Positions 1 to 5,898 of a DNA stretch of 6,072 nt are shown in pieces (positions within the stretch are counted from its first letter, which is position 1; every line of letters begins with the position of its first letter). The DNA lies in NCBI GenBank assembly GCA_028281075.1, contig JANQKO010000608.1:1-6072 (forward strand), written 5' to 3'. Position numbers and translations under genes: made by a program. The notes beneath the pieces were generated by a model. It saw only the letters and a program-made list of their open reading frames with translations. It was not told where the DNA came from and searched no databases. Source of the stretch: Alphaproteobacteria bacterium (GTDB lineage: Bacteria > Pseudomonadota > Alphaproteobacteria > GCA-2731375).

Positions 1-281
1 ACGGCCATGCTGGCCGTCGACATGTCGATATAGGCGACCTCGCCGCCCGCGCCGCGGTCGGCCAGGTGCTGGGCCAACATGATCGCGGCATCGCCGGTGC
101 CGCCGCCGGCGACCAGCGCCCGCAGCGGCCCGGCCCGCCGGCCGCCGAAGACATAGTGCTCGATCTCCAGCAGGTGGCTGGGCGAGCCGGTGACCAGGCG
201 CCGCGCCTCGTCGGCCGGATCGCGGGCCGGATAGGGATAGGCCTCGTACTGCGCGCGGACCGCCTGGTCGTCCGTGTCCAC
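1..281 (-). CDS. Class I SAM-dependent methyltransferase, N-terminal part (runs off left edge)
   Basis: Only the first 93 codons are in the window, read leftward from a GTG at 281-279. The N-terminus has a YEAYPYPARDP motif (residues 12-22), then GSPSHLLEIEHYVFGG (32-47), then the glycine-rich SAM-binding loop ALVAGGGTGD (55-64) and an acidic strand end AYIDMS (83-88). This order matches a family of class I methyltransferases common in Alphaproteobacteria, in which the loop after strand 1 binds S-adenosylmethionine; the methyl acceptor is unknown. The GTG is preferred because the first conserved residues follow within a dozen codons and no ATG lies nearby upstream in frame. No convincing Shine-Dalgarno is seen. 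It starts 14 bp after the stop of the quinone oxidoreductase gene on the same strand, so the two are probably cotranscribed. The catalytic C-terminal half cannot be judged here. Confidence 0.85.
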   Translation of the reverse strand, partial: MDTDDQAVRAQYEAYPYPARDPADEARRLVTGSPSHLLEIEHYVFGGRRAGPLRALVAGGGTGDAAIMLAQHLADRGAGGEVAYIDMSTASMA

Positions 282-295
282 GGGCGCCGGTCGGC

Positions 296-1276
296 TCAGG
301 CGCCGATCTCGATGACCGCCTTGCCGGTCACCTTGCGCTCAATCAGCGCGTAGAGCGCGTCGGCCGCCCGGGCCAGCGGGAACCGGTGCGAGACATGCGG
401 TTTCAGCTTGCCCTCGCGCCACCAGTCGAAGATGCGCGCGAAATTCCCGGCATTGCCGGCCGGGTCGCGCTCGGTATAGGCGCCCCAGAACACGCCGACG
501 ATGGCGCAGCCCTTGAGCAGCGCCAGGTTCGCCGGCGCCTCGGGAATGCGGCCGCTGGCGAAGCCGATGACCAGCAGCCGCCCGCCCCAGTTGATGCAGC
601 GCAGCGACTGGTCGAACACGTCGCCGCCGACCGGGTCGTAGATCACGTCGGCGCCCTTGCCGCCGGTCAGCTCCTTGACCCGGTCCTTGAACGGACCGGC
701 GCCGTAGTTGATGACGTGCTCGGCGCCGTGCGCGGCCGCCACCTTCAGCTTCTCGTCGCTGCCGCCGGTGGCGATCACATGCGCGCCCATGGCCCGGGCC
801 ATCTCGACCGCGGCCAGACCGACGCCACCCGAGGCGCCGTGCACCAGCACCGTCTCGCCGGGTTGCAGGTCGGCGCGCTGGATGAAAGCGTGCGCCGTGG
901 TGCCGTAGGTCAGCGAGATCGAGGCGCCGGTGACATAGTCCATGTCGTCGGGCATCGCCATGACCCGGCGGGCCGACGCCGTCACCTGTTCCGCGAAGGC
1001 GCCGTGTCCGGTATTGGCGATCACCCGGTCGCCGGGCTTGACATGCGTCACCTGAGCGCCGACCTCGACCACGTCGCCGGCCGCCTCGGCGCCGGGCGCG
1101 AACGGAAACGGCGGCTTGAACTGATACTTGCCCTGAATGATCAGGACGTCGGGAAAGTTCACCCCGGCCGCCCGCACGTTGATCCGCACGTCGTGGTCGC
1201 CGAGCTCGGCCGGCGCGACCTCCTCCAGCACCAGACTTTCCGGCGGCCCGTAGGCCTTGCACAGCATCGCTTTCAT
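296..1276 (-). CDS. NADPH:quinone oxidoreductase (zinc-free MDR superfamily)
   Basis: This encodes a 326-residue cytosolic medium-chain dehydrogenase/reductase of the quinone oxidoreductase branch, which uses NADPH to reduce quinones or activated enones. The N-terminal catalytic domain has AGVNFPDVLIIQGKYQ (37-52), GAEAAGDVVEVG (62-73) and PGDRV (81-85). The Rossmann nucleotide loop is VHGASGGVGLAAVE (145-158), followed by the GADVIYDPVGG segment (208-218). The cysteine and histidine ligands for zinc seen in alcohol dehydrogenases are absent, as expected for this branch, and the length is typical. The frame stays open upstream to 1519, but the ATG at 1276-1274 is chosen. MKAMLCKAYGPPE is the normal start of the family, the upstream extension is arginine-rich and unlike any domain, and a GAAGGA ribosome site lies 12 nt upstream (1294-1289). 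It heads a probable two-gene operon with the methyltransferase. The true substrate cannot be read from sequence. Confidence 0.93.
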   Translation of the reverse strand: MKAMLCKAYGPPESLVLEEVAPAELGDHDVRINVRAAGVNFPDVLIIQGKYQFKPPFPFAPGAEAAGDVVEVGAQVTHVKPGDRVIANTGHGAFAEQVTASARRVMAMPDDMDYVTGASISLTYGTTAHAFIQRADLQPGETVLVHGASGGVGLAAVEMARAMGAHVIATGGSDEKLKVAAAHGAEHVINYGAGPFKDRVKELTGGKGADVIYDPVGGDVFDQSLRCINWGGRLLVIGFASGRIPEAPANLALLKGCAIVGVFWGAYTERDPAGNAGNFARIFDWWREGKLKPHVSHRFPLARAADALYALIERKVTGKAVIEIGA

Positions 1277-1334
1277 GACACAGATTTGTCCTTCACCCGT
1301 TAATGGCGCGTCGCCGCGGCCGGATACAGCCGCC

Positions 1335-1382
1335 GCCGGCATCGCGCGACAGCATCCTATCATGACCGGATTCGATGCCGGC
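1335..1382. repeat. Perfect 10-bp inverted repeat with 28-nt spacer
   Basis: GCCGGCATCG at 1335-1344 is exactly complementary to CGATGCCGGC at 1373-1382. It lies about 60-105 nt upstream of the oxidoreductase start, so it could form a stem in that gene's leader RNA or act as a spaced operator. No T-run follows on either strand, so it is not an intrinsic terminator. The function is unknown and chance is possible in GC-rich DNA. Confidence 0.5.
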
Positions 1383-1441
1383 TCAATGCCTGATCCGGCC
1401 GCGGCGACGCCGCCGCGCCGGCCGCACGCACGCCGCGCATG

Positions 1442-1460
1442 CCGCCCGGGGACCGGGCGG
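1442..1460. repeat. Strong GC hairpin, 8-bp stem, 3-nt loop
   Basis: CCGCCCGG (1442-1449) and CCGGGCGG (1453-1460) are exact reverse complements separated by GGA. The stem is all G/C. It sits at the boundary between the GC-rich and AT-richer parts of the intergenic region. It lacks a T-tract on either side, so it is not called a terminator. Confidence 0.5.
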
Positions 1461-1596
1461 TAAATTAGAAGATTGCGCGGAAGCCGTTGTTTTTCGTGAT
1501 TTTTTCGGCCGCGGGACACGCAGGTTGTGCTAGCCTGAAAGTGGGGGTGATTCGGCGGGGGCCGTCATGCGACTTGCACATTTCGCTGGTAGGATC

Positions 1597-1626
1597 ACTG
1601 GATGTTCCAGTCCGGCGACCGGTCGC
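1597..1626. promoter_or_regulatory. Two adjacent dyads, possible operators
   Basis: ACTGGA (1597-1602) and TCCAGT (1606-1611) form a 15-bp dyad with a TGT centre. Four bases on, GCGACCGGTCGC (1615-1626) is a perfect 12-bp palindrome. Both are upstream of the AT-rich promoter zone of the first acyltransferase gene. Palindromes of this size are typical binding sites for dimeric repressors, but I recognise no specific regulator motif. Confidence 0.3.
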
Positions 1627-1635
1627 AAGACGGGC

Positions 1636-1658
1636 ATTATACAATAGTCTCGTATAAT
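1636..1658. promoter_or_regulatory. 23-bp dyad ATTATAC-N9-GTATAAT, candidate operator/promoter core
   Basis: The 7-bp arms (1636-1642 and 1652-1658) are perfect reverse complements around a 9-nt centre, and two of the four inner base pairs also match. Each arm contains TATAAT, reading rightward at 1653-1658 and leftward at 1641-1636, so the dyad could hold -10 elements for both directions. No good -35 sits at the normal distance, so an operator for a dimeric regulator is at least as likely. Confidence 0.4.
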
Positions 1659-1674
1659 AATCGTCAAGGAAAGG

Positions 1675-1689
1675 TTAACAAGTGGTTAA
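1675..1689. promoter_or_regulatory. CtrA-type box TTAA-N7-TTAA
   Basis: TTAA at 1675-1678 and TTAA at 1686-1689 are separated by exactly 7 nt. This matches the full consensus for the alphaproteobacterial response regulator CtrA, with the two half-sites one helical turn apart. TTAA is rare elsewhere in this GC-rich window. The box lies about 135 bp upstream of the first acyltransferase start, in its AT-rich promoter zone. Whether it activates or represses cannot be told without a mapped transcription start. Confidence 0.5.
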
Positions 1690-1822
1690 GGCGAATACTG
1701 TCAAAGACCTGTGGCATTTTTAGGCATGCCCGGGACTAACTTTTGACACTATTCCCATAATTTCTTTTTCATGATCCTGCACCAACATAACCGCTCGCTG
1801 ACAAGACACGTGGTCGCCTGAC

Positions 1823-2671
1823 GTGAACGACAGCAACGACCAATTCCTTGGGAAGCCGGAAGAACCGCACATGGCTGTTGCCGGACTGCATCGCAACACA
1901 GACCTCGATCGGACGCCGCCGCCGCGCAATCCGCTGGCCGCGCTCTACGAGAAATATTTCGCCGTCGTGCCGGCGACGACCTCGGAGCTGCTGCAGGAGG
2001 TCCATCGCCTGCGCTACCAGGTCTATTGCGTCGAGAACCGGTTCGAGGCGCCCGAGCAGAATCCGCATGGGCTCGAGATCGACGAGTTCGACGCGCGGTC
2101 CGTCCACAGCCTGCTGTTCCATCGGCCGAGCCAGAAGTTCATCGGCACCGTGCGGCTGATCCTGCCGGACCCGGCGAACGGGGAGCGCAGCTTTCCGTTC
2201 CAGCGGGTCTGCCGGCAGCCCATGTTCGCGGCGGCCTCGTCCGCCGAAATCTCCCGCTTCTGCATCTCGAAGGAGCTGCGTCGGTTCGCGGAGTCGCATG
2301 GCGACGCGGACGACGCGGACGCCATTCAGCCGCGCCAGCTCGTGCCCTATGTCACCCTCGGCCTGATGCGCAGCCTGGTCCAGATGAGCATCGCGCACCG
2401 GATCACCCACTGGTGCATCGTCGTCGAACCGTCGCTGCTGCGGTTTCTCGCCCGCCTCGGCGTGCAGTTTCAGCCCGTCGGCGGCGTGATCGACTATCAC
2501 GGCAAGCGGCAGCCCTGCTATTCGAACGTGCAGATCGTCCTGTCCGGCCTGCGGCAGCGCCGCCCCGAGATCTGGGACGTGATCACCAATCGCGGCAAGG
2601 TCTGGCCGGCCGAACGCCCCTTTCGACGCAAACCGGACGCCGAGGCGAAGATCTACAGCACCTCGATCTAG
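1823..2671 (+). CDS. PEP-CTERM/exosortase-associated-type acyltransferase, copy 1 (LuxI/FeeM-like)
   Basis: This encodes a 282-residue cytosolic N-acyltransferase of the exosortase-associated family, which is related to autoinducer (LuxI) and N-acyl amino acid (FeeM) synthases. Members are predicted to transfer an acyl chain from a carrier protein or CoA to an amine; the substrate is unproven. Conserved blocks run in order: RLRYQVYCVEN (62-72), a D-x-x-D pair (D87, D90) leading into DARSVHSLL (90-98), GTVRL (108-112, R111), AEISRF (141-146, E142 and R145), HWCIVVEPSLLRFLARLG (196-213) and YHGKRQPCY (225-233). These parallel the substrate-pocket and catalytic residues of LuxI enzymes. The GTG at 1823 is chosen because codons from there already end mostly in G/C and the length matches the downstream paralogue. 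The ATG at 1871, with a weak GGA 10 nt upstream, is a real alternative giving 266 residues. The gene sits behind a CtrA-type box and is followed by its paralogue. Confidence 0.88.
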   Translation: MNDSNDQFLGKPEEPHMAVAGLHRNTDLDRTPPPRNPLAALYEKYFAVVPATTSELLQEVHRLRYQVYCVENRFEAPEQNPHGLEIDEFDARSVHSLLFHRPSQKFIGTVRLILPDPANGERSFPFQRVCRQPMFAAASSAEISRFCISKELRRFAESHGDADDADAIQPRQLVPYVTLGLMRSLVQMSIAHRITHWCIVVEPSLLRFLARLGVQFQPVGGVIDYHGKRQPCYSNVQIVLSGLRQRRPEIWDVITNRGKVWPAERPFRRKPDAEAKIYSTSI

Positions 2672-2786
2672 CCGGCGCCGCGCCGGTCACGGGCCGCCTG
2701 CCGGGACAATGGACGGGACACGCGACAGCGAGGGGGCGGCCGGACCACCGGGTCGTCACGCGGGCCGTCACAACGGACCATTCATC

Positions 2787-2809
2787 GACATTAGCCGTTC
2801 GTTAATGTC
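2787..2809. promoter_or_regulatory. Dyad enclosing a CtrA-like box upstream of acyltransferase copy 2
   Basis: GACATTA (2787-2793) and TAATGTC (2803-2809) are perfect reverse complements around a 9-nt centre, giving a 23-bp dyad. Nested in it is TTAG (2791-2794) - N7 - TTAA (2802-2805), one mismatch from the CtrA consensus. It lies about 95 bp upstream of the start codon. The similar position to the box before copy 1 supports shared control, but the degenerate half-site makes this weaker. Confidence 0.35.
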
Positions 2810-2888
2810 CTGCACATACCCTGAATATGCGATCGGGCCCGTTGGCCGTCGCGGGCGGGTCGAAGCCGGCAACGGCGACGGTGAACTC

Positions 2889-2894
2889 GGGGGA
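2889..2894 (+). promoter_or_regulatory. Ribosome binding site deciding the start of acyltransferase copy 2
   Basis: GGGGGA is followed by a 6-nt spacer and the ATG at 2901. This is the best Shine-Dalgarno-like site in front of any plus-strand gene here, and it argues against the longer in-frame start at 2709. Confidence 0.6.
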
Positions 2895-2900
2895 TGTAAG

Positions 2901-3755
2901 ATGAGCAAACACGAGGCGGCAGGCCTGTCGGCCGCGCCCGCCGCGCAGTCCGGCTCGTGGGTCGCAACGGGACAGCCGGCGGCAATCTGCAACCGAAACG
3001 ACGTCGCCGGCCAGCGCCTGCTCGATATCTACCGGCGATGGTTCGAGGTCGTGCCCGCGAACACGCCGACATTGCTGACCGAGGCCTATCGGCTGCGCTA
3101 TCAGGTCTACTGCGTCGAGAACGCGTTCGAGGACCCGAACGACAATCCCGGCGAGCTGGAGACCGACCATTTCGATGCGCGCTCGGTCCACAGCCTGCTG
3201 ATCCACCGGCCAAGCGGCGCCGCCGCCGGGACGGTGCGGGTGGTCCTGCCCGACACGGAACATTCGCGGCAGAGCTTCGCCATCCAGCAGGTCTGCGACG
3301 ACCCGCTGCTCGACGATCCCGTGCGGTTTCCGGTCGCCACCATGGGCGAAATCTCGCGCTTCTCGATCTCGAAACTGTTCCGGCGGCGCCAGGGCGATAC
3401 CCTCTACGGCATCACCGACGGCCCCCGGCTGACACCGGCCGAGGAACGCCGCATCGCGCCGCACATGACGCTGGGCCTGATGGAGGCGCTGATGCGGATG
3501 AGCGTCGAAAACCGCCTCAGCCACCTGTGCGCGGCCATGGAGCCGAAACTGCTGCGCCTGCTGGGCCGCCTTGGCATCCACTTCCATCCGATCGGATCGC
3601 TGGTGAATTTCCACGGCTGGCGGCAGCCCTGCATGATCGAGATCGAGCCGTTTCTCGAACGCCTGCGGCAGGAGCGGGAGGAAGTCTGGGAGGTCATCAC
3701 CGATGACGGCAGGAACTGGGATGTCTACTGCCGCAACGTCGCGTCATCCGGGTGA
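2901..3755 (+). CDS. PEP-CTERM/exosortase-associated-type acyltransferase, copy 2 (LuxI/FeeM-like)
   Basis: This encodes a 284-residue paralogue of the preceding gene with the same predicted role, acyl transfer to an amine. The signature blocks are RLRYQVYCVEN (64-74, identical to copy 1), D89-x-x-D92 leading into DARSVHSLL (92-100), GTVR (110-113), GEISRFSISK (149-158), EPKLLRLLGRLGIHFHPIG (214-232) and RQPCM (241-245). All charged residues matching the LuxI-type pocket are present, so both copies look active. Compared with copy 1 it has extra residues before the GEISRF block and a longer loop at about 163-185 (TLYGITDGPRLTPAEE). Its first 45 residues are unrelated to copy 1 and low in complexity. 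The start follows from the GGGGGA ribosome site. Its stop is 29 bp before the E1-nitroreductase fusion, suggesting cotranscription. No exosortase or PEP-CTERM gene is visible, so the family name should not be read as its role here. Confidence 0.9.
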   Translation: MSKHEAAGLSAAPAAQSGSWVATGQPAAICNRNDVAGQRLLDIYRRWFEVVPANTPTLLTEAYRLRYQVYCVENAFEDPNDNPGELETDHFDARSVHSLLIHRPSGAAAGTVRVVLPDTEHSRQSFAIQQVCDDPLLDDPVRFPVATMGEISRFSISKLFRRRQGDTLYGITDGPRLTPAEERRIAPHMTLGLMEALMRMSVENRLSHLCAAMEPKLLRLLGRLGIHFHPIGSLVNFHGWRQPCMIEIEPFLERLRQEREEVWEVITDDGRNWDVYCRNVASSG

Positions 3756-3784
3756 CATGACACGCCCGGGCCAGGCGGGCGGGC

Positions 3785-5833
3785 ATGCCTGAGACCGCCG
3801 CCGCCTTCGATTACGACGAGGCCTTCAGCCGCAACATCGGCTGGGTCACGGAGTGGGAACAGCTCCGGCTCAAGAACAGCAAGGTGGCGATCGCCGGCAT
3901 GGGCGGGGTCGGCGGCGTGCACCTGCTGACGCTCGCGCGCCTCGGCATCGGCGCCTTCCATATCTCCGACCTCGACCGTTTCGAGCTCGCCAACTTCAAC
4001 CGCCAGGTCGGCGCCAACCTGTCGACGATCGGCGAGCCGAAGGTGGATGCGCTGACGCGCATGGCGCACGACATCAACCCCGACCTGAAGATCACGGCCT
4101 TTCCCGACGGCATCGACGCGGACAATATCGATGCCTTCCTGGACGGCGTCGACCTGTTCATCGACGGCTTCGACTTCTTCGTGCTGGACGTGCGCGCGCG
4201 GGTCTTCGCGCGCTGCGCCGAGCTGGGCATTCCGGCGCTGACGGCGGCGCCGCTGGGCATGGGCACGGCCTACCTGATCTTCATGCCGGGCGGCATGACC
4301 TTCGAACAGTATTTCCGCCTGCGGGGCCTGACGCAGACCCGGCAATACGTGAACTTCTTCCTGGGCCTGGCGCCGAAGGGCCTGCAGCGCGGCTACCTGA
4401 TGGACCCGACCCGGATCAGCGCGGCGGCGCGGCGCGGGCCGTCCTCGGCGATCGGCTGCCAGATGTGCGCCGGCGTCATGGGCGCCGAGGCGGTCAAGGT
4501 GCTGCTGCAGCGGGGCCCGGTGCGCGCCGCGCCGTACTATCACCAGTTCGACGCCTTCCGCGGCAAGATGGTGGTCGGCAAGCTGCGCGGCGGCAACCGC
4601 AACCCGCTGCAGCGGCTGAAGCTGACGCTGGCCTACCGGCTGTACACGGCGCTCGACCGCGACGCCTGGGCGCCGCCGGCGCGCGAGGACGGGCCGGTGA
4701 TCGAGCGGATCCTGGACCTCGCCCGCTGGGCGCCGAGCGGCGACAATACCCAGCCCTGGCGGTTCGAGATCAAGGGGCCGGACAAGGTCACGATACATGT
4801 CCGCGACCAGGCCGACGACGACATCTACGACTATAACGACGGCCAGCCGTCGCTGCTGTCGGCCGGCTGCCTGCTGGAGAGCATGCGGATCGCGGCGACG
4901 CGCCACGGCAGGATGCTGCGGTGGACCTACGCGGGCGGATCGGATCACGAACATCGCATCGAGGTCACGCTGTCGGACGCGCCGGGCCTGGCGCCCGACC
5001 CGCTGCTGCCGTATGTGCATACGCGGTCGGTCGACCGCCGCCCCTATCGCATGACGCCGCTGACGCCGGCCCAGCGCGACGCGCTGACGGCCGCGCTGGG
5101 CGACGACCTGTCGATCCGATGGTACGAAGCCGGGGCTGAACGCTGGCGGATCATGCGGCTGAACGGCATCGCGACGGATATCCGCCTGCGCATCCCCGAG
5201 GCGTTCAAGATCCACAAGCGCGTCCTCGACTGGCGCCGGCAGCGCAGCCACACCGGCATTCCGGTCGGCGCCGTCGGCCTGGACGCCATGACCCTGAAGA
5301 TCATGCGCTGGGCCATGCGCAATTGGGGCCGGATGGACCGCATGAACCGGATCGGCGGCACCTTCGCGCCCAGGCTGCAACTGGATTACCTGCCGGGTCT
5401 CGGCAGCGCCGCGCATTTCACCATGACCCGCAAGCCGCCGATCGACGACACCGACGCGATCCCGTCGGTGATCCGCTGCGGCCAGGCCGTGCAGCGGTTC
5501 TGGCTGACGGCGACGCGACTGGGCCTGTCCATGCAACCGAGCATGGCGACGGTGATCTTCGCCCACTACGGCCGGCACGGCATCGACTTCACGGCCGATC
5601 CCAGGATCCGCCAACGCGCGGCGGCGCTCGCCGACAGGCTCGATCCGCTGGTGGGCGGCGATGGCGACAGCCTGATCTGGATGGGCCGCATCGGCGTGCC
5701 GCGATCGCGGCGCGTCGGCCCGCGCTCGATCCGCCGGCCGCTGGAAGACTTATGGGCCGAGGAGACGGCGGCCGACGACCAGGACCAGGCCGCCGGGCCG
5801 CGCATCGCGGCCGGCGACGCCGCCGCCGGCTAG
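3785..5833 (+). CDS. ThiF/E1-type adenylyltransferase fused to nitroreductase-like domain
   Basis: This is a 682-residue two-domain protein. Residues about 10-270 are an E1/ThiF/MoeB-like Rossmann domain, which binds ATP and adenylates a carboxylate. The P-loop-like GMGGVGG is at 38-44, the acidic strand end D62-x-D64 at 62-64, the asparagine-arginine finger NRQ at 72-74, K86 after GEP, and the D127-x-x-D130 pair corresponds to the family's D-x-x-D. A single CxxC (C225, C228) remains, and no cysteine lies between 144 and 225. Residues about 303-655 are nitroreductase-like: RWAPSGDNTQPWRF (314-327) is the typical FMN-site motif, followed by GCLLESMRIAA (361-371). At about 350 residues this half is much longer than a normal 200-residue nitroreductase and resembles the Acg/pseudo-dimer type. 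The overall architecture recalls the mycobacterial Rv1355c (MoeY) family, from memory. The C-terminal 25 residues are low-complexity. The ATG at 3785 has only a weak GGCGGGC site; translation may be coupled to the acyltransferase upstream. No signal peptide is seen; it is probably cytosolic. Confidence 0.88.
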   Translation: MPETAAAFDYDEAFSRNIGWVTEWEQLRLKNSKVAIAGMGGVGGVHLLTLARLGIGAFHISDLDRFELANFNRQVGANLSTIGEPKVDALTRMAHDINPDLKITAFPDGIDADNIDAFLDGVDLFIDGFDFFVLDVRARVFARCAELGIPALTAAPLGMGTAYLIFMPGGMTFEQYFRLRGLTQTRQYVNFFLGLAPKGLQRGYLMDPTRISAAARRGPSSAIGCQMCAGVMGAEAVKVLLQRGPVRAAPYYHQFDAFRGKMVVGKLRGGNRNPLQRLKLTLAYRLYTALDRDAWAPPAREDGPVIERILDLARWAPSGDNTQPWRFEIKGPDKVTIHVRDQADDDIYDYNDGQPSLLSAGCLLESMRIAATRHGRMLRWTYAGGSDHEHRIEVTLSDAPGLAPDPLLPYVHTRSVDRRPYRMTPLTPAQRDALTAALGDDLSIRWYEAGAERWRIMRLNGIATDIRLRIPEAFKIHKRVLDWRRQRSHTGIPVGAVGLDAMTLKIMRWAMRNWGRMDRMNRIGGTFAPRLQLDYLPGLGSAAHFTMTRKPPIDDTDAIPSVIRCGQAVQRFWLTATRLGLSMQPSMATVIFAHYGRHGIDFTADPRIRQRAAALADRLDPLVGGDGDSLIWMGRIGVPRSRRVGPRSIRRPLEDLWAEETAADDQDQAAGPRIAAGDAAAG

Positions 5834-5898
5834 CGGTTGATCCTGAAGCGCCCGGCCGGAAACGCTTCCCGCGACATCAGCAGCTTAGCCCCGTCGTC

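Larger units (their letters stand above)
1277..1822. other. Divergent intergenic regulatory region (546 bp)
   Basis: No credible gene is seen between the leftward oxidoreductase and the rightward acyltransferase. Short open frames here are arginine- and proline-rich and match no family. The left part (to about 1460) is very GC-rich and contains two inverted repeats. The right part (about 1620-1800) is markedly AT-rich against its surroundings and holds the CtrA-type box, several dyads, a TATAAT hexamer (1653-1658) and a TTGACA hexamer (1743-1748). Neither hexamer has a good partner at 16-18 bp on the plus strand, so no promoter is assigned precisely. The region must contain promoters for both directions. 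Confidence 0.6.
2672..2900. other. Intergenic region between the acyltransferases, with short hairpin after the stop
   Basis: This is a 229-bp gap. Directly after the stop, CCGGCGC (2672-2678) and GCGCCGG (2680-2686) are complementary and could fold into a small GC hairpin, but there is no T-run, so intrinsic termination is not supported. The frame of the second acyltransferase is open back to 2709, but this stretch encodes no recognisable domain and contains promoter-like AT-rich sequence at about 2780-2830. It probably gives the second gene its own promoter. Confidence 0.45.

Noticed and set aside
386..1303. Plus-strand open frame opposite the oxidoreductase
   Set aside because: Antisense shadow; no domain motifs, and the minus strand has a complete recognised protein.
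1300..1303. TTAA near the oxidoreductase start as a CtrA site
   Set aside because: No second TTAA-like half-site at 7-nt spacing on either side.
1442..1460. Intrinsic terminator
   Set aside because: The stem is strong but no T-run follows on either strand, and no gene ends here.
1277..1519. N-terminal extension of the oxidoreductase frame
   Set aside because: The added 81 residues are arginine-rich and unlike any domain, and the protein has its normal family start and a ribosome site at 1276.
1743..1748. TTGACA as a -35 element for acyltransferase copy 1
   Set aside because: No acceptable -10 lies 16-19 bp downstream (only T-rich TTTTCA-like hexamers), and the nearby CATAAT at 1756-1761 is far too close.
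2709..2900. Longer start for acyltransferase copy 2
   Set aside because: The extension covers AT-rich promoter-like sequence and the dyad, and the ATG at 2901 has a clear GGGGGA site 6 nt upstream.
2901..3755. Exosortase/PEP-CTERM protein-sorting locus
   Set aside because: Only the acyltransferase family links to that system; no exosortase, PEP-CTERM motif protein or typical polysaccharide genes are visible.
3725..5614. Long minus-strand open frame (629 codons) opposite the fusion gene
   Set aside because: Its translation is a repetitive Arg/Ala/Gln/Asp mix typical of the antisense of GC-rich coding DNA, while the plus strand encodes two clear domains.
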